Assembly: GCF_023100685.1 (NCBI RefSeq)
Contig: NZ_CP090064.1
Span: forward strand, 1,178,001-1,242,000
Source of the DNA: Proteus vulgaris
GTDB lineage: Bacteria > Pseudomonadota > Gammaproteobacteria > Enterobacterales > Enterobacteriaceae
Direction of reading: 5' to 3'
DNA: 64,000 nucleotides
Position numbers and translations under genes: made by a program. The notes beneath the pieces are model-generated. The model was not told the DNA's origin. It made no database searches and worked only from the letters and a program-made list of their open reading frames with translations. Shown piece by piece: positions 28,277 through 38,786 of the stretch (positions within the stretch are counted from its first letter, which is position 1; every line of letters begins with the position of its first letter).

Positions 28277-29029
28277 TTACTTCGCTTTACCTTGGTTAGC
28301 AACAGCGGCTGCTTTTGCTGCGATTTCGTCAGCATTACCTAAGTAGTAACGTTTGATTGGTTTCATGTTTTCATCAAATTCGTAAACTAAAGGTACAGCT
28401 GTTGGGATATTCAGCTCAAGAATTTCGTCTTCGCTCATGTTGTCTAGGTATTTAACCAGAGCACGCAGTGAGTTACCGTGAGCTGCAATAATAACTTTCT
28501 CACCAGAAGCAACACGTGGTTTGATAACTTCTTCCCAGTATGGTGTTACACGGTCGATAGTTAATGCTAGACTTTCTGTTAATGGCAGTTCTGCCGCAGT
28601 TAAAGATGCATAACGAGGATCTTTACCTGGGAAACGTTCATCGTCTTTAGTTAATTCTGGTGGAGTGATAGCAAAACCACGACGCCATTGTTTAACTTGC
28701 TCGTCACCGTATTTTTCAGCAGTTTCAGCTTTGTTTAAGCCTTGCAGAGCACCGTAATGACGTTCGTTTAATTTCCAGCATTTTTCAACTGGCAGCCATT
28801 GTTGATCAACTTGATCAAGAATGTTCCACAGGGTGTGAATTGCGCGTTTCAGAACAGAAGTATATGCATAGTCAAAAACGAAACCTTCAGCGTTCAGCAG
28901 TTTACCTGCTTCTTGCGCTTCATTACGGCCTTTTTCGGACAGCTCAACGTCAGTCCAGCCTGTAAAACGGTTTTCTTTGTTCCATACACTTTCACCGTGT
29001 CGAACTAGCACAAGCTTAGTTACTGCCAT
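28277..29029 (-). CDS. gpmA: 2,3-bisphosphoglycerate-dependent phosphoglycerate mutase
   Basis: A glycolytic/gluconeogenic enzyme interconverting 3- and 2-phosphoglycerate. The 250 residues equal E. coli GpmA. The phosphorylated histidine is His11 in [18 protein letters not shown]; the second active-site histidine is in [21 protein letters not shown] site lies ahead of the ATG. In E. coli the gal operon lies between gpmA and modF; here modF follows directly after about 390 bases. Confidence 0.96.
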   Translation of the reverse strand: MAVTKLVLVRHGESVWNKENRFTGWTDVELSEKGRNEAQEAGKLLNAEGFVFDYAYTSVLKRAIHTLWNILDQVDQQWLPVEKCWKLNERHYGALQGLNKAETAEKYGDEQVKQWRRGFAITPPELTKDDERFPGKDPRYASLTAAELPLTESLALTIDRVTPYWEEVIKPRVASGEKVIIAAHGNSLRALVKYLDNMSEDEILELNIPTAVPLVYEFDENMKPIKRYYLGNADEIAAKAAAVANQGKAK

Positions 29030-29418
29030 AGTTTAGACTCCTATAATTACTTTCTTAATATAAGTTTAAAATTAGCACTTCAATCATTATATGGATCATC
29101 GACAAGAACGCCAAACATAAGTGACAAAACAAGGGGGATTAAGTCAAAAATGTCGTTTGTTCGATGAATTATTGCACAGTTGTCACACCTTTTGCTTAAT
29201 CGTTCAAGCTATTAATCTAGCGGGATCGGCGTAAAAAAACAAAATATCCGTTTTGTATAAAAAATAGACGAAAATAGCGCCTGTAAAAACGACACATTCT
29301 TTATTTATTATTGTTCAAATAATAAGCAAGAAAATGTCGATTTAAATAAAAATTCAGACCTAAGTTTAGCGTTAATTTCTAAAATCATTGCCCTGATTAT
29401 GACAGTAAAAATCAACAT
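29030..29418. other. Intergenic region between modF and gpmA
   Basis: 389 bases holding the gpmA promoter (minus strand) and the modF 3' end. I see no gene, no tRNA and no clear operator. galETKM, present at this point in E. coli, is absent without visible remnants. Confidence 0.5.
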
Positions 29419-30885
29419 TTAACAAATTTCTTGCTGGTAACGATAAATTTCGCCTTCTTTAATAAAAGTCAATCGATGAGTAATACACGATGGCGCATCT
29501 TCTTGATGGTGGCTCACAAACAAAAGTTGCGTATTACTGTGGCTTATCATGATATCAATAAAACGCTGTACTAAGAGCCGGTTCGTTGTGTCTAATCCTT
29601 GCAATGGCTCATCAAGAATAAGTAAGGTAGGGTGTTTAACTAATGCTCTAACAATTAACACTAAGCGTTGCTGACCCCAAGATAAGGCATGAAATGGATG
29701 ATTAGCATGTGCAGTTAAACCAATTAACGCTAACCATTCATCAGCAAGTTTTAGCTGTTTATCTGTAATCGCTTGATAAATGCCAATAGAGTCATGGAAA
29801 CCTGAAATAATGACATTTTTTACCGTTGAAGAAACACGGTAACTCTGATGTAAGGCATTACTGACATAACCAATATGGCGTTTAATTTCCCATACTGTTT
29901 CACCACTTCCTCTTTTACGACCAAATAGCGTTAAGTCATTGCTGTAGCCTTGAGGGTGATCGCCCGTAATTAAACTTAATAATGTCGATTTTCCTGCACC
30001 ATTAGGGCCTAAAATCTGCCAATGTTGCTGAGGTTTTACCTCCCAGCTTAAATGGTGAAGAACAGGTTTATCGTTATAGCTCACTACTCCATCTTTTAGC
30101 ACGATAGGGGAAAGTGTCGGTGATAATTGAGGAATGGCATCAGGCGAATCTTGTTCAGGTAATGTGAGATTTTCAAGAGTTTCACTGTGAGATAATTGCC
30201 CAATAACAGAGTCAGATAAAACCTGTTCTTTCTCACCGTTGGCGACTAGTTCGCAATTAATGAGTAGACCTGCATACTGAATAAAATCAGGAATATCATT
30301 AAAACGATTTAGAATGAGTACGATAGTCAGATTTTGTTGATGTAATAGTGTTAACAATTCATTTAAAGCACGGCGAGAATCAACATCTAACCCATCAAAA
30401 GGCTCATCTAAAATGATTAAATCAGGTTTATTCATTAAAAGTTGAATAAGCAATATTTTTCGAGATTCACCTGTAGATAGATATTTAAAACGTCTTGATA
30501 AAAGGTATTCAACACCAAATTGCTTTGCTAATAAAAAGCATCTGTCATCATCTTTTACCTGCATTTGAATAACTTGAGTAACAGTTAAGCCAGTATCTTC
30601 TTCACCTTCACTTAATAAATCTGTGTTATTCCGACGCCACTCTTCTTCAATCATTTTTTGCAGTTTTTCAAAAGAGAGACTAATTGGACGAGAAAATGTG
30701 CTGATAAATTCACCAGAGAGCAAAATACCTTCTTGGCATAATGCATTTGCTAAGGCGGTTTTGCCGCTTCCATTACTGCCTACAAATGCCCAACTCTCAC
30801 CTTCATTTATGGCTAAATTGTCAATTTGTAAACAAAGTTTATCGCTTAAGCGGAATTGTGTTTTGTTGAGTTGTAAGTGTTTCAT
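29419..30885 (-). CDS. modF: ModF-type tandem ATP-binding protein
   Basis: A 488-residue protein with two ABC ATPase domains in one chain and no membrane segment (E. coli ModF 490). Walker A sequences are VGSNGSGKT (N-terminal half) and GPNGAGKSTLL (C-terminal half); signature motifs LSTGESRK and LSWGQQR; Walker B ILDEPFDGLD and ILDEPLQGLD. It is linked to molybdate genes but its role is unclear. An upstream in-frame start at 30924 would add 13 residues; the ATG at 30885 (MKHLQLNKTQFRLSD) aligns with E. coli and is preferred. In E. coli modE is next to it; here a 14-kb island intervenes. Confidence 0.92.
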   Translation of the reverse strand: MKHLQLNKTQFRLSDKLCLQIDNLAINEGESWAFVGSNGSGKTALANALCQEGILLSGEFISTFSRPISLSFEKLQKMIEEEWRRNNTDLLSEGEEDTGLTVTQVIQMQVKDDDRCFLLAKQFGVEYLLSRRFKYLSTGESRKILLIQLLMNKPDLIILDEPFDGLDVDSRRALNELLTLLHQQNLTIVLILNRFNDIPDFIQYAGLLINCELVANGEKEQVLSDSVIGQLSHSETLENLTLPEQDSPDAIPQLSPTLSPIVLKDGVVSYNDKPVLHHLSWEVKPQQHWQILGPNGAGKSTLLSLITGDHPQGYSNDLTLFGRKRGSGETVWEIKRHIGYVSNALHQSYRVSSTVKNVIISGFHDSIGIYQAITDKQLKLADEWLALIGLTAHANHPFHALSWGQQRLVLIVRALVKHPTLLILDEPLQGLDTTNRLLVQRFIDIMISHSNTQLLFVSHHQEDAPSCITHRLTFIKEGEIYRYQQEIC

Positions 30886-31078
30886 TATTATTAGCCTTAT
30901 TTTTTTAATGTAAGCTAAGTGCAAGTTAAGTATCTAGCAATATAGGGTTAATAGAAACTTGTCAATATTTGCTGAAAGAACTTTTTCCAAAAGTCTTATA
31001 CACCTACTATTTAATGATAACCTTTAAAATGCGTTTCCTATGTAAATATATAAACATCTCTTTAAGGATGACTTATAT

Positions 31079-32620
31079 ATGCATAAATTTAAAAAAATAA
31101 ACTTATTCTTCTTTATATTTTTACTCGTTAGCAAAAATAGTTTTTCTTTGAATGATGAAAATGTAAATAATAAATGCTTTCTTATTAATAAAGTTGATAT
31201 TACAGAAAATACTTTATTAGATTATAGACAGAAATCTAAAGTAATTTCACCGTATCTACAACAATGTCTAACATTAAATGATATGCATGAGGTCGCTAAA
31301 TCAATTACTAATAATTATATTGAAAAAGGTTATGTTACCTCACAAGCTATTATTCCAGAGCAAGATCTTTCTAATCATAAGTTAGTAATAAAGATTATTG
31401 AAGGTAGAATAAAAGATATTTCTATCAATGGTGTTTCATCTAGATTAATTGATATTATTTTTCCTTCCTTTAAAGAAAAAATTTTAAATCTACGAGATTT
31501 AGAACATGGATTAGAACAGCTTAATCGATTAACAACAACGCAATATACATTGGATATTCAACCAAGCGATAGTGTGGGATATTCATCTGTAACCATTAAT
31601 CGAAAAGCTAAAAAACTTCCTTTAAAGAATCGATTAACAATTGATAATTCGGGAACAGAAACAACAGGAAAGATCTTACTTACTAATACAACAACAATAG
31701 ATTCTTTGTTTGGCTTGGGTGAGCAGTGGATTTTTTCACTAAAAACAAATACAGATTTCCCTCATGCTCACTATTCTCGTGCTTATACTGCAAGTGTTAA
31801 TATCCCTTATGGTTATTGGTTTTATCAATACCAGTTATCTGATAGTAGTTCATCTTATTCCTTCCAAAATAATCACAAATATATTTATAAAAACAAAAAT
31901 AAAGATCAGCAATTTGATATTAGTCGTTTAGTCTATCGAGATAATAAACAACGAGTAACACTAAAGGGAACGTTAAAGCATAAGAAAGCAAAAACGCAGT
32001 TAGCACAACAAAAATTATTAATAAATAGTCCCACATTGACTTCTTTATCATTTAGCCCTGAATATACTTTAAGTTTACATAATGGATATTTAATCATTAA
32101 TCCAACTGCTGAGTTTGGGATCTCTCTTTTTGGCGCGACACCTGATTATATTGCTGACAATTCACCTCGTAGTCATTATCGAAAACTAAGTTTAAATTTA
32201 AGCTATCAATATTTATTCACTGATCAGTTTTCCTATCTTACTTCATTTCATAGTCAATATACGCCTGATAATCTTTATGGTTCGGAAAAAATAGCAATAG
32301 ATGGAATAAAAGCTGTTCGTGGATATAAAGAAATAAATTTTAATGCTAATAGTGGGTTTTATTGGCGCAATGAAATAAATATATCACCAATAACTTCGTT
32401 TTTAAGTAAATGGAATTTTATTTTTGCACTTGATTATGGTGTCGCCCATTCAGATCAATATGAAACAGAAAAGAATAAAATAATTGGAAGTGCAATAGGT
32501 GCTTCTTTTTATCATTCCACTTTTTCTTCTCAAATTTTAATTAATAAACCTGTGTTTTATCCCAAATCATTAAAGCCAGATTGCTGGTCTTTATATTGGT
32601 CCATTTCTCTTGCTATTTAA
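31079..32620 (+). CDS. cdiB: Two-partner secretion outer-membrane transporter (CdiB/ShlB type)
   Basis: A 513-residue Omp85/TpsB transporter that exports the adjacent CdiA through the outer membrane. It has a signal peptide (NLFFFIFLLVSKNSFS), an N-terminal POTRA region (about 40-175; VTSQAIIPEQDLSNHKLVIK, IIEGRIKDISING), then a beta-barrel with the TpsB motifs LTIDNSGTETTG, the conserved VRGY (AVRGYKEINF) and a C-terminal aromatic-ended strand (LYWSISLAI). An AAGGATG ribosome site precedes the ATG. The stop is followed 15 bases later by the cdiA start, so the pair is an operon. Confidence 0.9.
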   Translation: MHKFKKINLFFFIFLLVSKNSFSLNDENVNNKCFLINKVDITENTLLDYRQKSKVISPYLQQCLTLNDMHEVAKSITNNYIEKGYVTSQAIIPEQDLSNHKLVIKIIEGRIKDISINGVSSRLIDIIFPSFKEKILNLRDLEHGLEQLNRLTTTQYTLDIQPSDSVGYSSVTINRKAKKLPLKNRLTIDNSGTETTGKILLTNTTTIDSLFGLGEQWIFSLKTNTDFPHAHYSRAYTASVNIPYGYWFYQYQLSDSSSSYSFQNNHKYIYKNKNKDQQFDISRLVYRDNKQRVTLKGTLKHKKAKTQLAQQKLLINSPTLTSLSFSPEYTLSLHNGYLIINPTAEFGISLFGATPDYIADNSPRSHYRKLSLNLSYQYLFTDQFSYLTSFHSQYTPDNLYGSEKIAIDGIKAVRGYKEINFNANSGFYWRNEINISPITSFLSKWNFIFALDYGVAHSDQYETEKNKIIGSAIGASFYHSTFSSQILINKPVFYPKSLKPDCWSLYWSISLAI

Positions 32621-32635
32621 ATGTTAGGAGTTTTT

Positions 32636-35600
32636 ATGTGTGAAAAGGATATTTCTTGGAAACAACGTTTAATAAGTTATAGCATAGCTTATGTAATTGC
32701 TATTTATCCATTACATCCAGCTTGGAGTTTAGCAATTACGCCCTCCGATAAAACGATTAAAGTCAATCAGCAAAATACTGTTCCTATTATTAATATTTCA
32801 ACACCTAATGATCTTGGTATTTCTCATAATAAGTTTCATTCGTTCAATGTTAGCAAGCAAGGTGTTGTAATTAATAATGCGACAACTTCTGTTAATACAC
32901 AATTAGCCAAACAAGTGAATGCCAATACTAATTTAAAAGGAAGTGCTGCTCATTTAATTATTAATGAAGTGGTAGGAAATGGGCGCTCACAATTACAAGG
33001 AAAATTAGAAGTTGCGGGAGAACAAGCGAAAGTTGTTATTGCTAATCCAAATGGTATTACGTGTGATGGTTGTTCGTTTATAAATACCCCAGCAATTACG
33101 CTCACAACAGGAAAACCTCTTTTTAATCCTCAAGGCGCCTATTCGGCAATAGAAGTGAAAAAAGGCGGTGTTGTTATTGGCACGCAAGGTATAGATCTCC
33201 AAGCTCAGGATTATGCCGACATTATCAGCCGTAGTATTGAGTTAAATGGAAAATTTAACGCTAAAAACCTTTCTTTAATGCAAGGAAATAACCGTATCGA
33301 TTTTGATAAAGGTACAGTAAATAGCATTAATGGTGAAGGTGTTAAACCCATACTTTCTATTGATACTAAAGCGCTAGGTGGAATGTATGCCAATCAAATC
33401 CGTCTAGTCAGTACAGAAAAAGGTATTGGTGTTAATTTAAGTAATATTCAGACAAATCAAAACAGTGTGAATATAACTGTTGATGGAAAAATTACCTTTA
33501 ATGGCAATATTCAATCTGAGCGAGATATTAATGTTAGTAGTAAAGAACTACAAATTAATAGTAATACAAAGTTAAAAGCAAAAAGAGATATTACTTTAGC
33601 AACTAATACGCTGATTAATCATAGTGAAGTTATCTCAGAGAAAGATATGCGTTTATTCGCAGATAAACTCACGAATAAAGGCGAAAAAGCGATTATTCAA
33701 GCGAAAGATAATTTATGGATACAGAAAAATGCGCAGGGTGACCCAAGCACTTTAATTGAAAATCAATCAGCCACGATAAAAACAGAAAAGGGTGATTTGA
33801 TTATTAGAACTAAGAAATTGGTTAATACATCTTTAAATGAATTACCAACTTTTTTAAATGTCGAAGCAAACTCTACTGCTAGAAAAAGTTTTGTTGCATC
33901 ATATTGGGGAAATAGCCAAGGCGTTGTTTCTATAAATACATATTATCCTGTGTTGGAAAATTTTCCATATGAAAAATGGTTTGGTTACCTAGATTTAACA
34001 AGTACAGATATTATTAATACAGAAAGATATAAATATAATTATAGTGATTTTATAGGACATATTGATTCAGGAAAAAACATTTACATTAATGCTAATGAAT
34101 TGATTAATAACCTAGGTGTGATACATAGTAATGAAAATACTATTTTGACAGGAAGTAATGCTGTTATTTCAAATTTAATGCCTGGAGAGTTAAATTTATG
34201 GTATAGGTATAAGACTTCATATAAAGATCTCGGTGTATATGTAGATGAAGAGGATGACGATGGTAATTATGATATTCTTTATGTAAGGGAGCCGTTGAAA
34301 TTTGAACTACTTAATAAGTTTTATTCTTGGTCACCTGATAGAAAAAGTTTTTCTACGATATTATCGAAAGGTAATTTGGTTTTAGATTTTAAAAATAGTA
34401 TCAATATAGAAGCAAATCCCCCATCTAAGTATTTACCAATAAAAAAATCAATAAACAAGTTACACTCAGGTTATAATTTTTTAGCTAATAACATATTGAT
34501 TAATTCTAATTCTATTAATATATCGTCAAATATAAATTCAAATAATGAACTATCTGTTATCTCTAGTGGAGATATTATTGTAAAAGATTCACACCTCTCA
34601 TCTAAAAAATCATTAAGCTTAATTTCAAATAAAAATATAGAGCTTAACCAAGTAGATCTAACAGCAAAAGACGGTGTTGTTCTTGCTAAGAATGGAAACA
34701 TTGATTATACATTAAATCCCATTTCTGCATTTAATGAAAATAATGTTCTAACTCCACCGGCTATTAATGTCTCTGATTCTATTTTATTTCAATCTGGAAA
34801 AGATATAACTTTTAATAATATTGAAATTAATAATGCTAACTTCTTAAGCTTAATTTCACAAGGTGATATAAAAATTCAGAGAAATGAATCGGAACTTTTT
34901 AAGATATTACCATATTTTCATTTGTATAATAAAGAGTCTGCATTATCAAAAACGGAAAGCTGGAAAACGCGAGGTGATATTACATTTACGGCTGGTAAAG
35001 ATATTATTAGTCAAGGAATAAAATATCACAGCGATAAAGCTATAACCTTTAATGCCGGGCAGGATATTTTCCTTGCCTCAAAATCAATAAAAGAAGCCGA
35101 TCCTTTCTTTAGTGATACTTATTATCCTCAATTACAATCTAAGTTATTTTCAGATGATAACCTTATCTTAAATGCAGCGCGTGATGTTGATTTAAGTTCA
35201 ACAGTATTAAATTCAAAAGATAAAGTCATTGTATTAGCTGGTAGGAATATAAAGCTGGGTGCAAATGCTTATTCCGCCATCAAAGATCCCCACGAAGATT
35301 CTCAAGATATTCAGTATAGCACATCGGCTATTACAGGAAATAAAGGCATTTCTATTGCGTCATCAGGTACGTTAATAACAGAAGGTAGCTCACTCAAATC
35401 AGACGGTAACATTACGATATCCAGTGGTGGTAATATTCAATTAGGATCGGTAAAAACATATTTTCGTAAAGAGTCGGGTTCTAAGTTAGAAGAACTTCGC
35501 AAACAAGTCAGTACTGAAATTAATAGTGGTAATAATTTAACTCTATTATCTGAAGGCAGTATTTTATTTCAGGCATCAAAATTGATTGCCAATAAAGAGA

Positions 35601-37930
35601 TAGATATTGCTGCTAAAGGTGGATTTCTTTACGCACAAGCGATGGAGGAATCGAGTTATTACGAAGAGGAGAAGAAAAAATGTAATCCGTGGACTTTATG
35701 TACTACCAAAAAGAAATACACGAAAAAACGTCATAATACAAATAATAAAGTTACCGAGTTTATCGCTAATGGCGATATTAATTTATTTGCTAAAGATGAT
35801 ATTACCTTAGAAGCGAGCAAACTAGAAACAGCGAAGAATGCAAAATTAACCAGTAAAACAGGAAAAGTTAATTTTAAAGCAGTTAAAAATACAGCATTTA
35901 AGCAAGTTATTACTAATTCAAAAGATATTTATATTACTCAGCGCAATCAGGGTTATATCAAAGAGAGTTGGGCATTACCAACACTTTATATTGGTGGAAA
36001 ACTGACTATTGATGCGCCTAAAGGAATATCTGCTGATATTAAAGTTCAAAAAGGACAATCACTAGAACAAGCATTAACAGTTTTAAGTAACACTCCAGAA
36101 TATGCATGGCTTAAAGATCTTCAACATCATCAAAACGTCAATTGGAATTTAGTTAAGGATACCTATTCTGATTGGGATGATAAAACAAAACAATTAAATC
36201 CTGTTGTTGGTGCGGTTATCGCTATTGCAGTGGGAGTTGCCACTTACGGTACAGCAACCGCGGCAACTATTGGTGGAATGGCAAGTAAAGCAACCATTGC
36301 GGCGGGTGCTTCAGCAAGCGTGGCTTCAACGGCATCGGTTGCAGCACAAGCAGGTTTTGCCTCTTTAGTTTCGCAAGCGGCGGTCTCTTTAGCTGAAAAC
36401 CAAGGCAACATCTCTAAAACACTTGAATCACTGGGGCGTAGCGACACGGTCAAGTCTGTGGTGACGAGTATGGTGGTTGCAGGGGCACTTCAGGGTCTTG
36501 ACCAATTTATGGGTTGGGATCAGGCAATCCAAGGTGGAACATTACCTTCAACAGGCAAGTTACTTGCGACCGATAGCGCAACATGGAATCAAGTTGCACA
36601 ACGCGTTGCCTCTCATTCAGTTGTCAGTTCAACATTGGGCACTGCCATTCAAGGTGGCAGTTTTATTGATAATTTTAAAACCGCGCTATTAAGCAATATC
36701 GGTAGTCAGCTTCATGCCGAAGGTGCCAATTTAATTGGTGATAATGGCGCGGTATTAGGTCATGCAGGAAAGGTTTTAAGCCATGCAACATTATCTGGTT
36801 TATCTGCCCAAATTAGTGGAGGAAATATTAATGGTGCAGTTATAGGTAGCTTAGCTGCTGAAATTGCGGCTATTTCATTGGGTGATAACACTATTAAGGC
36901 TGAGGAATGGCAGAGAAAATCAGAATCACAAGCGCAATTTGTTAGATTATTTGGTGGTATTGCCGGCGGTGTTTTTACTGGTGAGCCAGGTGGTGTATAT
37001 AGTGGTGCTAGTTCAGCTGAGAATATATTCCGTTTCAACCATTTATTTCATGATATTTCGATGGATTTCGATCGAGAAATACATAAATGTGGGTCTAATG
37101 CTGAATGCCTATCAAAGATAATCGACAAATATACAGTTTTTAGCAATGAAAATAGTTTAAAACTAGATGTTGAATTAAATACTAATCCGTTAGCAGTTAT
37201 AGAGATCAAGAAAAAAAGAATTGAAAATGCACTTGAATTAACTAAAAGACCATATTGGGCTAGCTATCTTGGTGCTGATACAATGCAAACTGAGATAGCT
37301 AAACAATATGTTCAATATTGGAATTCGCAAGATTTAGATAAAATAGATGTAAACACTCCTTCTTGGTTAAAGTTTTCATCGTGGATCTCAGAGCCAGATA
37401 ACCAGTTTTTTCTTGTTAGTGCTGGTTTTTTAGTTAAAGAATTAAGCGATTTTGCTATTAGATATTTTGGTAGAAATTCAGCAAGTAAAACAATTTCTGC
37501 TTCTGAAATTGGTATGAAATGGTCTTCTGGGGGAGGAAATATAAATACACAAGGAATGTCATGGGAAAACTCTATTGCGAAAAGCTTACCTGTTCACACT
37601 AGGTTGCCAAAAAATTTTAAAACATTTGATTTTTATATTGCTAAAGATAAAGTAGCAATAAGTGCAAAAAGCCTAGATACTCAAACGATGAGTAAACTTA
37701 ATCGACCAAAACAAATTTATAATACAATTAAAGGTAATATAGATGATGCTGCAAAATTTGAAGGTTATAGATTGTCAGGAGTTAATTTACATTCAGAAAT
37801 GATAGCAAAACGAGAAATTTGGCTTGCTGTACCACAATCGACAACAAAGGCCCAATGGATTGAAATTAATCGTGCGGTAGCTTATGGAGAAAGTATGAAT
37901 ATTGAAGTAAAAATAACGCAGGTAAAATGA
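32636..37930 (+). CDS. cdiA: Contact-dependent inhibition effector CdiA (TpsA, filamentous haemagglutinin type)
   Basis: A 1764-residue exoprotein. The start is ATG 32636, six bases after TTAGGAG; the in-frame ATG at 32621 precedes that site and is rejected. Order: signal peptide (to about 31), TPS secretion domain (about 35-250, with the NPNGI motif at 137-141), haemagglutinin repeats, a Tyr/Trp-rich non-repetitive block (about 400-600, candidate receptor-binding region), more repeats, a hydrophobic Gly/Ala DUF637-like pretoxin region (about 1190-1420), a SAENIFRFNHL junction (about 1459), and a variable C-terminal toxin of about 300 residues. The tip has WENS, FKTFDFY and VAISAKSLDTQ, resembling PD-(D/E)XK-like CdiA-CT nucleases. 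The stop overlaps the cdiI start (ATGA). Confidence 0.87.
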   Translation: MCEKDISWKQRLISYSIAYVIAIYPLHPAWSLAITPSDKTIKVNQQNTVPIINISTPNDLGISHNKFHSFNVSKQGVVINNATTSVNTQLAKQVNANTNLKGSAAHLIINEVVGNGRSQLQGKLEVAGEQAKVVIANPNGITCDGCSFINTPAITLTTGKPLFNPQGAYSAIEVKKGGVVIGTQGIDLQAQDYADIISRSIELNGKFNAKNLSLMQGNNRIDFDKGTVNSINGEGVKPILSIDTKALGGMYANQIRLVSTEKGIGVNLSNIQTNQNSVNITVDGKITFNGNIQSERDINVSSKELQINSNTKLKAKRDITLATNTLINHSEVISEKDMRLFADKLTNKGEKAIIQAKDNLWIQKNAQGDPSTLIENQSATIKTEKGDLIIRTKKLVNTSLNELPTFLNVEANSTARKSFVASYWGNSQGVVSINTYYPVLENFPYEKWFGYLDLTSTDIINTERYKYNYSDFIGHIDSGKNIYINANELINNLGVIHSNENTILTGSNAVISNLMPGELNLWYRYKTSYKDLGVYVDEEDDDGNYDILYVREPLKFELLNKFYSWSPDRKSFSTILSKGNLVLDFKNSINIEANPPSKYLPIKKSINKLHSGYNFLANNILINSNSINISSNINSNNELSVISSGDIIVKDSHLSSKKSLSLISNKNIELNQVDLTAKDGVVLAKNGNIDYTLNPISAFNENNVLTPPAINVSDSILFQSGKDITFNNIEINNANFLSLISQGDIKIQRNESELFKILPYFHLYNKESALSKTESWKTRGDITFTAGKDIISQGIKYHSDKAITFNAGQDIFLASKSIKEADPFFSDTYYPQLQSKLFSDDNLILNAARDVDLSSTVLNSKDKVIVLAGRNIKLGANAYSAIKDPHEDSQDIQYSTSAITGNKGISIASSGTLITEGSSLKSDGNITISSGGNIQLGSVKTYFRKESGSKLEELRKQVSTEINSGNNLTLLSEGSILFQASKLIANKEIDIAAKGGFLYAQAMEESSYYEEEKKKCNPWTLCTTKKKYTKKRHNTNNKVTEFIANGDINLFAKDDITLEASKLETAKNAKLTSKTGKVNFKAVKNTAFKQVITNSKDIYITQRNQGYIKESWALPTLYIGGKLTIDAPKGISADIKVQKGQSLEQALTVLSNTPEYAWLKDLQHHQNVNWNLVKDTYSDWDDKTKQLNPVVGAVIAIAVGVATYGTATAATIGGMASKATIAAGASASVASTASVAAQAGFASLVSQAAVSLAENQGNISKTLESLGRSDTVKSVVTSMVVAGALQGLDQFMGWDQAIQGGTLPSTGKLLATDSATWNQVAQRVASHSVVSSTLGTAIQGGSFIDNFKTALLSNIGSQLHAEGANLIGDNGAVLGHAGKVLSHATLSGLSAQISGGNINGAVIGSLAAEIAAISLGDNTIKAEEWQRKSESQAQFVRLFGGIAGGVFTGEPGGVYSGASSAENIFRFNHLFHDISMDFDREIHKCGSNAECLSKIIDKYTVFSNENSLKLDVELNTNPLAVIEIKKKRIENALELTKRPYWASYLGADTMQTEIAKQYVQYWNSQDLDKIDVNTPSWLKFSSWISEPDNQFFLVSAGFLVKELSDFAIRYFGRNSASKTISASEIGMKWSSGGGNINTQGMSWENSIAKSLPVHTRLPKNFKTFDFYIAKDKVAISAKSLDTQTMSKLNRPKQIYNTIKGNIDDAAKFEGYRLSGVNLHSEMIAKREIWLAVPQSTTKAQWIEINRAVAYGESMNIEVKITQVK

Positions 37931-38436
37931 TGACGTTTATTAACGATAATGAGTATTGTGCTTTGATAGTAATGACAGATAAATTTTTTTGCTTAAATAC
38001 GGAATCTGGCTATGGGCTAATGACACTCGATCCTAATTTTTCATCAATTATACTTTCTTTAACATGTTCAAATAAGGAGCTTGGCGAAAGTTTAATTAAA
38101 GTTTTAGAGAATAGTCGAACTCAGCTCAAAGATGAGGAATATGACAAACTCTTTAAAAAGGAAAATATAAAAAAAAACTGGGATTCATGGCTAGAATTAT
38201 TACAGTATAAATATAACTATCGCTCAAAACGTCAACTTTTAGCTAATATGCTAAATTGTTCTGTTTATCTTTCTAATAACAAAATATTAATTTCACCTTC
38301 TCACCATTCAAGTCTTGAAGGATGGGAAGGAATAGGGGCATCCCATAAGGTTATTTTATCGCTAGATAGCTCATCTGATGAGATAGGTTTGGGTATTCGG
38401 CTTGCATTTAGTCGGTGTACTACGAAGAGATTTTAA
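37927..38436 (+). CDS. cdiI: Cognate CDI immunity protein CdiI
   Basis: A 169-residue protein whose ATG overlaps the cdiA stop by four bases, the standard coupling of CDI toxin and immunity. It has no signal peptide. Its C-terminal half (KYNYRSKRQLLANMLNC, GWEGIGASHKVILSLDSS, SDEIGLGIRLAFSRCT) is homologous to four other proteins or fragments in the following 5 kb, showing that they form one immunity family. It should bind and neutralise the adjacent CdiA tip in the cytoplasm. Assignment rests on position and paralogy. Confidence 0.8.
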   Translation: MMTFINDNEYCALIVMTDKFFCLNTESGYGLMTLDPNFSSIILSLTCSNKELGESLIKVLENSRTQLKDEEYDKLFKKENIKKNWDSWLELLQYKYNYRSKRQLLANMLNCSVYLSNNKILISPSHHSSLEGWEGIGASHKVILSLDSSSDEIGLGIRLAFSRCTTKRF

Positions 38437-38561
38437 CTTAATGAAAGTGAGTATTTTTGTATAATTGAAATATAATATATATGTGAATTATTAGGCAATA
38501 AATAATTAAATGTTTTTAATTTGATTTTTTAATTGAATTGATAGGGATTTTTCTTTTTTGA

Positions 38562-38786
38562 GTTTTTAATGAATTATATGAGTACCGCCCAGTAGGGTAT
38601 GAAGGAGAAAATAAAATTGGTGATTATTTTCGTTTTATTGTCCCTAGTATTTATGCTTCGATTGAAGATATTCCTGAAGATTTAAGAAAATATGTTGTAG
38701 TCTCTGATAATATTGATTTTACTAAAGATAGATTACTCGATAATAATAAGATTAATGATTATTTTACTCGTATGTACTCAAAATAA
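38562..38786 (+). pseudogene. C-terminal remnant of an unidentified immunity-like protein
   Basis: A 74-codon open frame with no start codon reads NELYEYRPVGYEGENKIGDY, then FRFIVPSIYASIEDIPEDLR and KYVVVSDNIDFTKD to a TAA. It is preceded by an in-frame TGA and by AT-rich sequence. Its coding character is clear but the 5' part is missing. It is not homologous by eye to the CdiI family. I interpret it as a leftover from an earlier toxin-immunity cassette. Confidence 0.45.

Noticed and set aside
32621..32635. ATG at 32621 as the cdiA start
   Set aside because: It lies immediately after the cdiB stop and before the TTAGGAG ribosome site, which is correctly spaced only for the ATG at 32636.
36244..37038. 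Minus-strand frames within the CdiA pretoxin region
   Set aside because: Open only because of the Ala/Gly/Val-rich plus-strand coding; no ribosome sites or family resemblance.
32636..37930. The TpsA protein considered as an HpmA/ShlA-type haemolysin
   Set aside because: It is coupled by ATGA overlap to a small immunity gene, has a pretoxin region and a variable nuclease-like tip with orphan tips downstream, which fits CDI rather than a pore-forming haemolysin.
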